NCBI RefSeq assembly: GCF_009928445.1
Contig: NZ_JAABNO010000003.1
Span: 310,001 to 374,000, forward strand
Direction of reading: 5' to 3'
DNA length: 64,000 nucleotides
From: Clostridium sp. C8-1-8
GTDB lineage: Bacteria > Bacillota > Clostridia > Clostridiales > Clostridiaceae
Position numbers and translations under genes: made by a program. Position 1 is the stretch's first letter. Each line of letters begins with the position of its first letter. This document shows positions 18,814-27,273 of the stretch, piece after piece. The notes under the pieces are model-generated. The model did not search any database and was not told the DNA's origin. It saw nothing but the letters and a program-made list of their open reading frames with translations.

Positions 18814-19047
18814 CTATTTTTCTGCATTTTTAGTATACCAATTATCAGCAATTTTTACGGCAACAGTATTTAAAATAAAAATAAGCACTAATATTATGGC
18901 AAAATTCAATGCAGTATCTGATGAAATCAGCTTCTTACCAGTTAATCCAAAAAATTCACTTATTACATTTCCCACAATGAACGCAATGGCAAAGGCTCCA
19001 AATTCAAGTCTTCTTCTAATCTTTCTGTATTTTTCATTTATGTTCAT
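18814..19047 (-). CDS. Small membrane protein, two spans
   Basis: This 77-residue protein starts at ATG 19047, 5 bases after GGAGG; the longer frame would begin inside the ribosome site. A basic start (NEKYRKIRRRLEFG) is followed by two hydrophobic segments, about 19-34 and 48-64, and a charged tail. No family is recognised. It could be a small phage-holin-like or accessory membrane protein, but nothing nearby supports either. Confidence 0.55.
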   Translation of the reverse strand: MNINEKYRKIRRRLEFGAFAIAFIVGNVISEFFGLTGKKLISSDTALNFAIILVLIFILNTVAVKIADNWYTKNAEK

Positions 19048-19693
19048 AAACTCCTCCAATATAAAAATTTATAATATCTTTACTTAATTTTTATGCTAAG
19101 CCTTAAGATAAAGCTTATAAGCTTCTATAAAAAAACACTTTTATACCTTGAAATAACTAGTTTTACATAACAAAAATCTTTATAGTTTTCCGAGAAAAAT
19201 ACCCCTTATTAAATTATGTTTCCATAGTTATTTTACTAAATATTTCCAAGGAAATTCCTATTTTTAAAAAGTTAAGCCCTATTTTTATTCATAATCATAA
19301 GTTAGTATTGAAAAGTATTTGATATAATTAGTTTATGCTATTTTACAATATAAGCTCAAGTGATACCAAAATATAACAATCATGTATATTAATTATATCA
19401 TCTACTGAATCAAGATGTACATATAAGCTTTCACCTTTATCATAGAATTTATATTTTCAAATATATGTATTTTTTAATTTCTTATTATTATTAATTTAAG
19501 CATATTATAAATATACTATCATGCCAATACCACAACTTATCAGTTTATTTAGGTATCTTTATAATAACTTAATTCATAAATCCTCCATAATATAGGCTTC
19601 TGGAGATCATCAGGCATGTGTAAATTAATAGTTTAAGTTAGCTACCTACATAATCAGTACATTAATCAAAATAATAATTTTTCAAATCAAAGC
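19048..19693. other. Spacer with a family B repeat at 19552-19650
   Basis: About 500 bases show no gene. From 19552 the sequence follows family B: AGGTATCTTTATAATAACTT, then CTTCTGGAGATCATCAGGCA and GTAAATTAATAGTTTAAGTT. Copies occur at 32479-32676 and 54333-54430. Confidence 0.5.
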
Positions 19694-19725
19694 TTGACAT
19701 TAACACCAATGTCATACTTTAAAAT
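19694..19725 (+). promoter_or_regulatory. MerR-type promoter/operator
   Basis: TTGACA (19694-19699) and TAAAAT (19720-19725) are separated by 20 bases, the over-long spacing typical of MerR-controlled promoters. A 7-bp inverted repeat TGACATT/AATGTCA (19695-19701, 19708-19714) lies in the spacer, where MerR regulators bind. The merR-like gene starts 28 bases further on, so it is probably autoregulated. Confidence 0.6.
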
Positions 19726-19752
19726 ATTCATTAGAAGAGAGGTATATCGAAA

Positions 19753-20100
19753 TTGAATATTAGTACGTTGTCTATTAAAACAGGTGCAAGTGTTCGTTCA
19801 CTGCGCTACTATGAGTCAAAAGGACTTTTGAAATGTGAGAGATTAGAAAATGGTTATCGTGATTTTCATGCTTCTATGATTGAAAGGGTAAAAACAATTC
19901 AGACTTACTTGTCCCTTGGCCTAAGCACAGATGAAATTGGGCAGATTATTGAATGTCCTGTATCAATGATTAGCAAGCAGCCGCTTTGTGACAAAGCTTT
20001 GAAGGCTTACAAAATAAAATTATCAGAAGTTGAAAATCAGATTGAGATACTACAAAAGCTAAAATCACAATTGCAAAGAACAATTTCCGATTTCGAATAA
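19753..20100 (+). CDS. MerR-family transcriptional regulator
   Basis: This 115-residue protein has a winged helix-turn-helix at residues 1-70 (LSIKTGASVRSLRYYESKGL, then ENGYRDF). A dimerising helix follows (IKLSEVENQIEILQKLKSQL). The length fits the short MerR regulators that lack a large effector domain. The start is TTG 19753, about 10 bases after AGAGAGG. One Cys (in IIECPVS) and a second in QPLCDKA could sense redox or an electrophile; this is speculation. The amidohydrolase gene follows after 35 bases. Confidence 0.92.
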   Translation: MNISTLSIKTGASVRSLRYYESKGLLKCERLENGYRDFHASMIERVKTIQTYLSLGLSTDEIGQIIECPVSMISKQPLCDKALKAYKIKLSEVENQIEILQKLKSQLQRTISDFE

Positions 20101-20135
20101 CCTAACTTGAATATATTTAAAGAGAGGTTATAAAT

Positions 20136-20921
20136 ATGATTATTGACAGTCATCAACATGTTATTGTTCCCACTGAAAAACAATTAGCTTTAATGAGTGA
20201 AGCAGGTGTTGATAAAACAATACTATTTCCAGCGTCAGTTCACCCAGAAACTACCAATGATTTGGAGTCCTTTGAGAAAGAAATGGAAGCTCTAAATGGA
20301 ATAGTATCCGGCAAACAAAATGCCATTGAGGCTAAAATAAAATCAATGCAAGAACTGGCTACAGTTATCGAAAATAATCCAACAAAATTCATAGGCTTTG
20401 GATCAGTTCCAATAGGATTATCACAACATGAAACCTCGAGCTGGATTCAGGATAAAGTTATTAGAAATAATTTTCGAGGACTTGGGGAATTTACTTTAGC
20501 TCCAGGTCAGATTCAGCTGTTAAAACCTATTTTCTCAGCTGCTAGAGAGTTTAACAATCTTCCTTTATGGATTCATACATTTTCACCATTAACTTTAGAT
20601 GACATAAAAGCCATTTCAGCGCTTGCTAAACAGTATACTGAGGTACCAGTGATATTAGGGCATCTAGGTGGTGCTAATTGGTTAGAAACCATTAAATTAG
20701 CTAAGGAGAGTAAAAATTTATTTCTAGACTTATCAGCAACATTTTCAACCCTTGTGGTTTCGCTTGCTATAAATTCGCTACCAGAACGTACCTTGTTTAG
20801 TTCAGATGCTCCTTATGGTAATCCATTAATATGTAGAGAAACCATTGAAAGCGTAACTAATGATAGCTATGTTAAAGACCAAGTTCTTGGATTAAATATT
20901 GCTGAACTATTAAATTTATAA
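20136..20921 (+). CDS. Amidohydrolase-family TIM-barrel protein
   Basis: This 261-residue protein begins MIIDSHQHV, the HxH metal site of amidohydrolase_2-type TIM barrels. It continues with WIHTFSP near 148, ILGHLGGANW near 175 and the late acid FSSDAPYG near 224. These match the positions of the metal-binding His and the catalytic Asp. Relatives are decarboxylases and hydrolases of small carboxylates or lactones. It has the ribosome site AGAGAGGTTATAAAT and is probably co-transcribed with merR, whose operator lies upstream. The substrate is unknown. Confidence 0.88.
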   Translation: MIIDSHQHVIVPTEKQLALMSEAGVDKTILFPASVHPETTNDLESFEKEMEALNGIVSGKQNAIEAKIKSMQELATVIENNPTKFIGFGSVPIGLSQHETSSWIQDKVIRNNFRGLGEFTLAPGQIQLLKPIFSAAREFNNLPLWIHTFSPLTLDDIKAISALAKQYTEVPVILGHLGGANWLETIKLAKESKNLFLDLSATFSTLVVSLAINSLPERTLFSSDAPYGNPLICRETIESVTNDSYVKDQVLGLNIAELLNL

Positions 20922-21194
20922 TTTTTTTCAAATAACCTTCTAATAAAAAATCTTGACGCTATTATCAGATAAGTAAAAATGCACTATTGTTAATATATCA
21001 TTCTCTTATTGTTCTTTTTGTTTTGATTTAATAATAATTTAAACTAATAATGGGATTAATTAAGATTCAATTCTATACGCCTAAATTATATACATTATAT
21101 GGATCTTGATGCTATAATTGGATTATAATGAATTGCTATACTTCCTGCTTTTATATTGGGTATAGCAAATATTTTTATAAGGATGATAAAGAGT

Positions 21195-21728
21195 ATGAAG
21201 TTTAAAGATATAGAAACAGAAAGATTAATACTAAAAAATATATCTATTGATGAAAGGGATTTTATATTTAGTGAATTCTCAGATGATGTAGTAAATAGAT
21301 ATCTATTTGACGCAGAACCCTTGACCGAAATAGAAGGTGCAGATGAAATAATTAATTTTTATATTCAGCCTGAGCCACGATTGCAACACCGTTGGATCAT
21401 AATACGAAAATCTGATGGAATAAAAATGGGCACTTGTGGTTTTCATTGCTGGAATAACAAAGATAGAACTGTAGATATAGGTTATGATTTGAAGGAAGCT
21501 TTTTGGAGAAATGGATATATGCATGAGGCGTTGAAAGAAATCATTGCATTTGCTATAAATAAAATGGATGTAAAAGAGATACGTGCCTGCATTTATATTG
21601 ATAATCAAAGGTCATCTCACCTTGTTGAAAACCTTGGTTTTGTTTTATCAGGCTCTAGTTATGAATTATTTAGAGGTAAGCAATACTTGCATAATATTTA
21701 CTCTCTTTACGTTGACAATTTAGCTTAA
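21195..21728 (+). CDS. GNAT acetyltransferase (RimJ/RimL type)
   Basis: This protein has 177 residues from ATG 21195; starts further upstream give up to 190 residues but with poorer ribosome sites. The N-terminus FKDIETERLILKNISIDE is typical of the RimJ/RimL group. The acetyl-CoA region lies near VDIGYDLKEAFWRNGYMHEAL, where the usual R/QxxGxG/A motif is weak. SHLVENLGFVLSG is the conserved C-terminal strand and helix. It probably N-acetylates a protein terminus or a small amine. A tiny ORF and another GNAT gene follow. Confidence 0.88.
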   Translation: MKFKDIETERLILKNISIDERDFIFSEFSDDVVNRYLFDAEPLTEIEGADEIINFYIQPEPRLQHRWIIIRKSDGIKMGTCGFHCWNNKDRTVDIGYDLKEAFWRNGYMHEALKEIIAFAINKMDVKEIRACIYIDNQRSSHLVENLGFVLSGSSYELFRGKQYLHNIYSLYVDNLA

Positions 21729-21744
21729 TAAGTAGGTGTGATTT

Positions 21745-21792
21745 ATGAGTAAACAGAAAAGGCTTAAGAAGATTCATAGCAAGGAGGATTAG
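21745..21792 (+). other. 15-codon basic mini-ORF between two acetyltransferase genes
   Basis: ATG 21745 follows AGTAGGTGTGATTT. The product MSKQKRLKKIHSKED ends in TAG 21792. Its last codons contain the AAGGAGG ribosome site of the next gene. It could couple translation of the TTG-started gene that follows, or be the tip of a lost gene. Confidence 0.35.
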
Positions 21793-21794
21793 AT

Positions 21795-22283
21795 TTGGAT
21801 ATAGTAAAGGTAACCCATGGTAATATAGATATCTTTTCTAAGGTCTTAAAGGACTCAGCTTCATGGCTTAATTCTATAAATCAACCTATGTGGAAATATG
21901 AAGATATAACCAGTGAACAATTACTAAAAAAGTATCGTATTGAGGATATGAATTTATGCTATGAAAAAGGAAACTTAATCGGGGTATATGTTTTGCAATG
22001 GTATGATCCTCTATTTTGGTCAAGCTTAAAAGAAAATGACTCTGGAATCCTACACAAATTAGCTGTTTGTAGAGAAAACGCCAAGAAGGGTGACGGTAGT
22101 AAACTAATACAAGCTGCTGAATTAATGTGCAAGGAGCGCAATATCAAATGGTTGAGATTAAACTGTGGTACATTTAGATACAGGCTTAGAAACTTTTATG
22201 AAAACAATGGCTTTAAAATGGTGGACAGGGTCTTTATTGATGATAGAGACCAAATTAGATATGAAAAATTTTTAAAACCTTAG
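21795..22283 (+). CDS. GNAT acetyltransferase
   Basis: This 162-residue protein has a GNAT core: LHKLAVCRENAKKGDGSKLI at about 84-103, a variant of the acetyl-CoA-binding V-x-R-x-x-G-x-G motif, and FYENNGFKMVDR at about 136-147. Translation starts at TTG 21795, 7 bases after GGAGG. The substrate is unknown. Two acetyltransferases of different subfamilies in a row suggest co-transcription rather than duplication. Confidence 0.87.
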   Translation: MDIVKVTHGNIDIFSKVLKDSASWLNSINQPMWKYEDITSEQLLKKYRIEDMNLCYEKGNLIGVYVLQWYDPLFWSSLKENDSGILHKLAVCRENAKKGDGSKLIQAAELMCKERNIKWLRLNCGTFRYRLRNFYENNGFKMVDRVFIDDRDQIRYEKFLKP

Positions 22284-22478
22284 TAAATAAATGCCTTGCT
22301 AAAGCTAATTTTTTTAGTGAATTTTTTTCTATCTACCTTTCTAGATATAAACTAGTAAAATATGGCTAGCGAATAAGTTTTCTTCCTTTACTGTAGGTCT
22401 CAAAAAGCCGTACTAATGTCATAGCTAGGTTTAGCTTACTCAAAGTTATTATCATTTTTATAAAGTAAAAAAGTCAGA

Positions 22479-22506
22479 TTAAGGGAAGCCCTATGGTTTC
22501 CCTTAA
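22479..22506 (-). terminator. Hairpin after the ABC-F gene
   Basis: TTAAGGGAA pairs with TTCCCTTAA; on the minus strand CTGACTTTTTTAC follows. It also lies between convergent genes. The region 22284-22478 shows nothing else. Confidence 0.6.
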
Positions 22507-22517
22507 AAATTGCTTCA

Positions 22518-24068
22518 TTATCCTCTTGTCGCCCATTCTTCACAGTTCCATACCTCTGTGGCTACCTCTTTGTAGAATTCAGGTTCATGGCATACTAAGA
22601 TAATACTGCCATCGTATTCTTTTAAAGCACGTTTTAGTTCATTCTTAGCGTAGATATCTAAATGATTTGTAGGTTCATCTAATACTAATATGTTGGTAGG
22701 TTCATTTATTAGCTTACACAGCCTAACTTTTGCCTGCTCTCCTCCACTTAATATATTAATAGGGCTATCTATATGCTGTCTTGTTAGTCCACATCTAGCA
22801 AGTGCCTTTCTCACTTCTGTTTGGGTAAAGTCTGGGAACTGGTTCCAAACTTCATTTAACACTTGTGTAGTGCTTTCTTCTGCAAACTCCTGTTGAAAAT
22901 ATCCTACCTTTTTGTAATCACTTATTCTCACTTCACCATCTATAGGATTTAATAAACCAAGCAAGCTTTTTAATAGCGTGGTCTTTCCTAGTCCATTAGC
23001 TCCTATTATTGCAATTTTCTCTCCTCTTTTCATCTTCAGATTAAGAGGCTTACTTAAGGGTTTGTCATATCCTATAACTAAGTTTTGGGTTTGAAATACT
23101 ACACTTTCTGGAAGTCTTAAGGTCTTAAAATTAAAATAAGGCTTTATTACTTCTTTTTTTATCTCTATTCTTTCAATCTTATCAAGCTTCTTTTCTCTAG
23201 ATTTAGCCTGTTTTGCAGTTGCCGTTCTCACCTTATTTTTTCTTATATATTCCTCAAGCTTTTCTATTTCTCTTTGCTGCTCCTTGTACTCAATAAACCT
23301 CTGCTCTTTCCTTATTTCATATAGTTTTAGAAAATGCTCATAGTTTCCCTCGTATCTTGTTAGGGTCTTGTGTTCAAGATGGTAAACTACATTCACCACA
23401 CTATTTAAAAAACTATTATCATGGGATATTAATATAAATGCATTTTTATAGTTTATCAAATATTCCTTAAGCCATTGTATATGTTCTTCATCTAGATGAT
23501 TGGTTGGCTCATCTAATAACAAAATATCTGGCTTTTGTAAAAGTAGTTTGACCAGCAAAACCTTAGTTCTCTGCCCTCCGCTTAAAGCTGAAACCTCCTT
23601 ATCTAAAAGCTCCTTTATTCCTAGTCCTAATGCAGTTGCCTGTATCTTAGAGGAAATACTATAGAAATCACTTTTATCTAATATCTCCTGGAAAGTAGCA
23701 ATTCTATTTAGAGCTTTATCCATTTCCTCTTGATCCATATTTCCAAGCTTTATATATAAATCATTGATTTTATTTTCTATTTCAAAAAGTTCAGCAAAAG
23801 CTTCCTTTAAAAATTCTAACGCAGTTATGCCCTCCTTTAAGTCCACAAGTTGATCTATATACCCAATGGTATATTTCTTATTCCAATCAATAGTGCCGCT
23901 GTCTGGCAAAATCTGATTTGTAATAAGCTTCATAAAGGTTGACTTACCTTCACCGTTGGCTCCAACAAGACCTATATGCTCACCTTTCAATAGTCTAAAA
24001 GATACATTACTAAATAATATTCTATCGCCAAAGGAATGACTCATGTTTTCAATGTTTAAAATACTCAT
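22518..24068 (-). CDS. ABC-F family ATPase (YkpA/YbiT-like)
   Basis: This 516-residue soluble protein has two ATP-binding cassettes and no membrane part. Cassette 1 has GANGEGKST, LSGGQRTK and LLLDEPTNHLD. A charged helical linker of about 80 residues follows (KEQQREIEKLEEYIRKNK region). Cassette 2 has GANGLGKTT, LSGGEQAKVRL and LVLDEPTNHLD. ABC-F proteins act on the ribosome, either as translation factors or as antibiotic-protection proteins. The length suits the YkpA/YbiT group, but resistance cannot be excluded. The ribosome site GAGGTGGTAAG overlaps the end of a 62-codon frame upstream. Confidence 0.9.
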   Translation of the reverse strand: MSILNIENMSHSFGDRILFSNVSFRLLKGEHIGLVGANGEGKSTFMKLITNQILPDSGTIDWNKKYTIGYIDQLVDLKEGITALEFLKEAFAELFEIENKINDLYIKLGNMDQEEMDKALNRIATFQEILDKSDFYSISSKIQATALGLGIKELLDKEVSALSGGQRTKVLLVKLLLQKPDILLLDEPTNHLDEEHIQWLKEYLINYKNAFILISHDNSFLNSVVNVVYHLEHKTLTRYEGNYEHFLKLYEIRKEQRFIEYKEQQREIEKLEEYIRKNKVRTATAKQAKSREKKLDKIERIEIKKEVIKPYFNFKTLRLPESVVFQTQNLVIGYDKPLSKPLNLKMKRGEKIAIIGANGLGKTTLLKSLLGLLNPIDGEVRISDYKKVGYFQQEFAEESTTQVLNEVWNQFPDFTQTEVRKALARCGLTRQHIDSPINILSGGEQAKVRLCKLINEPTNILVLDEPTNHLDIYAKNELKRALKEYDGSIILVCHEPEFYKEVATEVWNCEEWATRG

Positions 24069-24071
24069 CTC

Positions 24072-24260
24072 TTACCACCTCATTGTATCCCATAACACCA
24101 TGATATCATCACCTAGGCCAAAGCCCAAGTTCACAAACAAATCTGTAATGTTTATAACCGTGGAAAGCTTAAAAAAGTACTTAAGCTGTTGTGAGACCTT
24201 TTTACTACTAGGTTTAGCTAACAAAAAAACTTTATACTTTATTAGAACCTTAGCATTCAT
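24072..24260 (-). other. Possible 62-residue ORF or leader directly before the ABC-F gene
   Basis: The frame begins at ATG 24260 behind GGGGCATGA and ends three bases before the ABC-F start, with its last codons forming that gene's ribosome site. The product starts MNAKVLIKYKVFLLAKPSS and ends DDIMVLWDTMRW. Some resistance ABC-F genes are controlled by translated leaders, but I see no clear terminator/antiterminator pair here. It may be a chance frame. Confidence 0.3.
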
Positions 24261-24281
24261 GCCCCATTGGAAGACATCAAA

Positions 24282-24323
24282 AAGGCATATTTTTCATAGC
24301 TATAACTGTGAAAAATATGCCTT
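24282..24323 (-). terminator. 15-bp perfect hairpin after the CD3324-like gene
   Basis: AAGGCATATTTTTCA (24282-24296) pairs perfectly with 24309-24323. It abuts the stop of the gene at 24330 and would end its transcript before the ABC-F gene. Confidence 0.65.
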
Positions 24324-24329
24324 ATATAA

Positions 24330-24605
24330 TTATTCATATTTTTTTTGCTTCCTAATTATTCTTCTAATACTGCTATCTGTTAAGAAATACTGCTCAGCTA
24401 ATACTTTAACCGCCACTCCAGAAGAGTACTTATTAAATATCTCTTTATCTCGATTTTCAAGATAAGTTTTAGTTTCAGTATTTTCTCCCCAGGATTTTTT
24501 GTTTTCATCTTTTCTAGGTATATAGATATATCCACCATCAATATAATTTTGAAGAAGCTCAATTATATTGTGGGGCAATATATTTTCTGCTTTTTCATAT
24601 TTCAT
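24330..24605 (-). CDS. CD3324-family protein (Mor-like HTH)
   Basis: This 91-residue protein has the features of the clostridial CD3324-type family. These are an N-terminal MKYEKAENILP, the motif LLQNYIDGGYIYIPRKDE followed by SWGENTETK, and a C-terminal helix-turn-helix (VKVLAEQYFLTDSSIRRII) like the Mor transcription activator. It is probably a small DNA-binding regulator. It is a single-gene unit with its own terminator, and its upstream region holds an extended inverted repeat. Confidence 0.8.
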   Translation of the reverse strand: MKYEKAENILPHNIIELLQNYIDGGYIYIPRKDENKKSWGENTETKTYLENRDKEIFNKYSSGVAVKVLAEQYFLTDSSIRRIIRKQKKYE

Positions 24606-24645
24606 CTTTTCTTCGCTCCAATCTACATTTATTATCTAAATGAAG

Positions 24646-24730
24646 ATGCAAAGATTTATCCAAATATGAAAAACTCAATATTTAAATATTGGCTCCAGGC
24701 AAAAGTTTTTCATATATCAAATCTTTGCAT
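24646..24730. repeat. Imperfect long inverted repeat upstream of the CD3324-like gene
   Basis: ATGCAAAGATTT (from 24646) and ATATGAAAAACT (ending near 24675) are repeated inverted at 24704-24730. The loop contains a perfect 16-base palindrome CAATATTTAAATATTG. GCTCCA/TGGAGC flank the arms. It could be a folded 5' leader, a decayed mobile element or a double terminator. The rest of 24606-25026 shows no gene. Confidence 0.6.
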
Positions 24731-25026
24731 GGAGCTTACTACTATGGATAATAACATCTTAAATCACTTCCTTTTTTATTCAACATTATACCATTTAAGT
24801 AAGTTATGTCAATTTTATTAAATCTCATTTCTGTGCCACTAAAGAATATTTCTAAAATTAAGTGTCTATTACTATAGTGATTTAGTTATAATTCTTTACT
24901 AATATAAAAGCTTTCCTATAGTTGCTAATCTAAAGCAATATTCTTAGACATGCCTCTAATTTATTATATGCAAAAAGTCAATCTCTTTGTCAATTAATGC
25001 TTAATAAGTCCATACTTATCTATTCT

Positions 25027-25710
25027 CTAAATTTTCTCGATTAATTTTTCTAATACCTCAATAGAATTGTTTGCAACAGATACACAGTTATTTTCAAAGA
25101 CCTCTGCTCCACTTTCATCTTCGGTGTCAGTTATTGACCTTATTGCTATAAATGGAATCTTGTTTACATAACATACATGTGCAATACTAGCTGTTTCCAT
25201 GTCTACACATAGCGGATTATATTTTTCAATTATATCTTCTCTGCCACTATCACTTATAAATGCTTCACCAGTAACAATTCTTCCAAATAGTATTTTTTGC
25301 CTAAACTCATTCTCTTCTACCACCTTTTTGCAAAGATCAACCAAGGTATTATCGGCTTTAAAATATATATTATCCATCCAAGGATGATACTCTGTTAATA
25401 TACCAGCCTCAACATCATGATATGCAATCTCTGTTGAAATGACAGTATCTCCAACCTTCAATACACTATCAATCCCCCCCGCAACGCCAGTTACTATAAC
25501 ATGGGTGATATTAAACTTGTCTATAAGTATTTGAGTCGCAATAGCTGCATTGACCTTGCAAACACCACAGTAAAGTGCTACCACATCTTTATTGCCATAT
25601 TCACCGCTATAAAACTTTAACATTGCATAGGCTTCTACCTTTTTACTATGTATTTTATCAATGAAAGGTACTATCTCATTTTCTGATGGTCCTATAATTC
25701 CTATTCTCAT
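25027..25710 (-). CDS. mtnN: 5'-methylthioadenosine/S-adenosylhomocysteine nucleosidase
   Basis: This 227-residue protein fits the MTAN family in length and motifs: the start MRIGIIGPSENEI with the catalytic glutamate near residue 11, VTGVAGGID near 74, CVDMETASIAHVCY near 168 and SITDTEDE near 192. The enzyme splits adenine from methylthioadenosine and S-adenosylhomocysteine in methyl-cycle salvage, and it contributes to autoinducer-2 precursor formation where luxS exists. It follows a GNAT gene by 17 bases and may share its transcript. The call is firm for the family; the gene symbol is by analogy. Confidence 0.9.
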   Translation of the reverse strand: MRIGIIGPSENEIVPFIDKIHSKKVEAYAMLKFYSGEYGNKDVVALYCGVCKVNAAIATQILIDKFNITHVIVTGVAGGIDSVLKVGDTVISTEIAYHDVEAGILTEYHPWMDNIYFKADNTLVDLCKKVVEENEFRQKILFGRIVTGEAFISDSGREDIIEKYNPLCVDMETASIAHVCYVNKIPFIAIRSITDTEDESGAEVFENNCVSVANNSIEVLEKLIEKI

Positions 25711-25727
25711 ATATTCACTTCCTTTAA

Positions 25728-26219
25728 TTATAGTGTATGATAATGTGGAATAATATCTTCGTAGGTTCCATCTTTCATCATAAAACCTTGAGGAATAACC
25801 CCTAGTTTTATAAATCCAAGTTTTTCATATAGATGAAGAGCATTTACATTAGACTTAACAACTGCATTAAACTGTAAGATTCTAAAACCAAATTCTTTTC
25901 CTTTATTCATGCAATGTATAACAAGTTTTTCACCAATATGCTGACCACGCATACCCTTCTTTACTGCATAGCTGGCATTGCAAATATGTCCACAACGCCC
26001 TATGTTATTAGGGTGAAGTATATAAAGTCCAACAATTTCTTTACTATTCTTATCATAGGCGATTCCTGTAAAAGTTTGCTCAGTAAAAAATTTATCTCCA
26101 CTTATCTCTGTAAAAAAGTCCGTTTGTGGAAAGGCAACACCATCTTCAACCACCTGATTCCAGATAGAAATTGCTTCCTTAACATCATTTTTATCATATG
26201 CTCTTATTTCAATGTTCAT
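25728..26219 (-). CDS. GNAT acetyltransferase (phosphinothricin-acetyltransferase-like)
   Basis: This 163-residue protein has IRAYDKNDVKEAISIWNQVV at the N-terminus, SYAVKKGMRGQHIGEKLV at about 88-105 (the R-G-x-x-I-G acetyl-CoA loop) and LHLYEKLGFIKLGVIPQGF at about 128-146. The last motif is typical of the Pat/YncA-like group. Such enzymes acetylate small amines or amino-acid analogues. The ribosome site is GCAGGAGGAATAGAG. It lies just upstream of the nucleosidase gene in the same direction. Confidence 0.88.
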   Translation of the reverse strand: MNIEIRAYDKNDVKEAISIWNQVVEDGVAFPQTDFFTEISGDKFFTEQTFTGIAYDKNSKEIVGLYILHPNNIGRCGHICNASYAVKKGMRGQHIGEKLVIHCMNKGKEFGFRILQFNAVVKSNVNALHLYEKLGFIKLGVIPQGFMMKDGTYEDIIPHYHTL

Positions 26220-26329
26220 ATCTCTATTCCTCCTGCAGACTTTATTGTATATACTTCAATAGCTAGTATCATCATATAAGTCTTATGCTGATATTTATTC
26301 CACACTATCTCTAATTTAAAATAAAAAAA

Positions 26330-26365
26330 CAGAAAGCCGAATTTCAAATAAAATATAGGCTTCCT
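26330..26365 (-). terminator. Hairpin after the small membrane protein gene
   Basis: AGAAAGCC and GGCTTCCT form an imperfect stem. The minus strand then reads TGTTTTTTTATTTT. Confidence 0.5.
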
Positions 26366-26408
26366 ATTGGTACCGAGTATTCTTCTTAATCCCTAAACAT
26401 TAAGATTT

Positions 26409-26597
26409 TCATCTAGTATAAGAACTTTGTCTTTTTATTAAGCAATAACCATAATAAATTATACCTATTGCAAAAAAGCTTAATGCCATGCCCTCAAAGT
26501 ATCCCTTAGTAAAATCTGTCATGTTTTTAAACATAAGGTTTATAAAAAGAAACACTGCGCCAAATGGTACACACATTTTAAGAAATCTATTTCTCAT
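26409..26597 (-). CDS. Small membrane protein, two spans
   Basis: This 62-residue protein starts at ATG 26597 behind AGAGGTGGACAAT; a longer GTG frame starts inside the ribosome site. Two hydrophobic segments (about 9-25 and 33-51) are flanked by basic ends. No family is recognised. It has its own ribosome site and terminator and stands alone. Confidence 0.55.
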   Translation of the reverse strand: MRNRFLKMCVPFGAVFLFINLMFKNMTDFTKGYFEGMALSFFAIGIIYYGYCLIKRQSSYTR

Positions 26598-26771
26598 ATT
26601 GTCCACCTCTTGAAATATATTTCATCATACTTATATTTACATATATGTTTTATTATACTACAAGAAAAGCAGATTATATACTGATCTAATAAATATAATG
26701 CAACTGAGAAAGATATCTTTCCTTACACCATGATAAAACATTTTATAAGTTTAGAATAAAAACGTCATAAG

Positions 26772-27227
26772 TTACTTTAAGCTTAAACTATATAATAATT
26801 CATCATCGATTATTCTACCTGTAGACTTGAAGTTAAAGCTTTCATAAAGTTTCTTACCAATTTGATTTTCTGTATCAAAGGATAAAAAAACTTCATTACA
26901 ATCCTTAAAGTTTTTCATTTCTTCAATGATTTTTCCTAGTGCTCTCTTTCCATAACCTTTTCCCTGATATTTGTAGTCTATCATAATCCTACATATCTCA
27001 TAAAAATTATGTTCATAGCAAAAACCATACATTGTGAACCCAATCATAATATCTTCATCATATATTGCTTTTGTAATCCATCCCTTTTGAATTTTTGATT
27101 GGGCAATAGACAAAGCATTTGAAGCAACAAATTCCTCGCAGATAAAATGTTTTCCTTCTTTATTAGTAGTTAACATAATGCATTGCTCCCAATTCTGATC
27201 ATCTATATCCTTTAAATATATACTCAT
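26772..27227 (-). CDS. GNAT acetyltransferase (BltD/diamine-acetyltransferase-like)
   Basis: This protein has 151 residues from ATG 27227, directly behind GGGGGAACT. The N-terminus SIYLKDIDDQNWEQCIMLTT resembles spermidine/spermine acetyltransferases of the BltD group. IDYKYQGKGYGKRALGKIIE at about 82-101 carries the Q-G-K-G-Y-G acetyl-CoA loop. SFDTENQIGKKLYESFNFKS completes the fold. It may acetylate polyamines; the substrate is inferred from resemblance only. Confidence 0.88.
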   Translation of the reverse strand: MSIYLKDIDDQNWEQCIMLTTNKEGKHFICEEFVASNALSIAQSKIQKGWITKAIYDEDIMIGFTMYGFCYEHNFYEICRIMIDYKYQGKGYGKRALGKIIEEMKNFKDCNEVFLSFDTENQIGKKLYESFNFKSTGRIIDDELLYSLSLK

Positions 27228-27273
27228 AGTTCCCCCTATATCCATCCATCTGATGTGCAATGATTCACTAATT

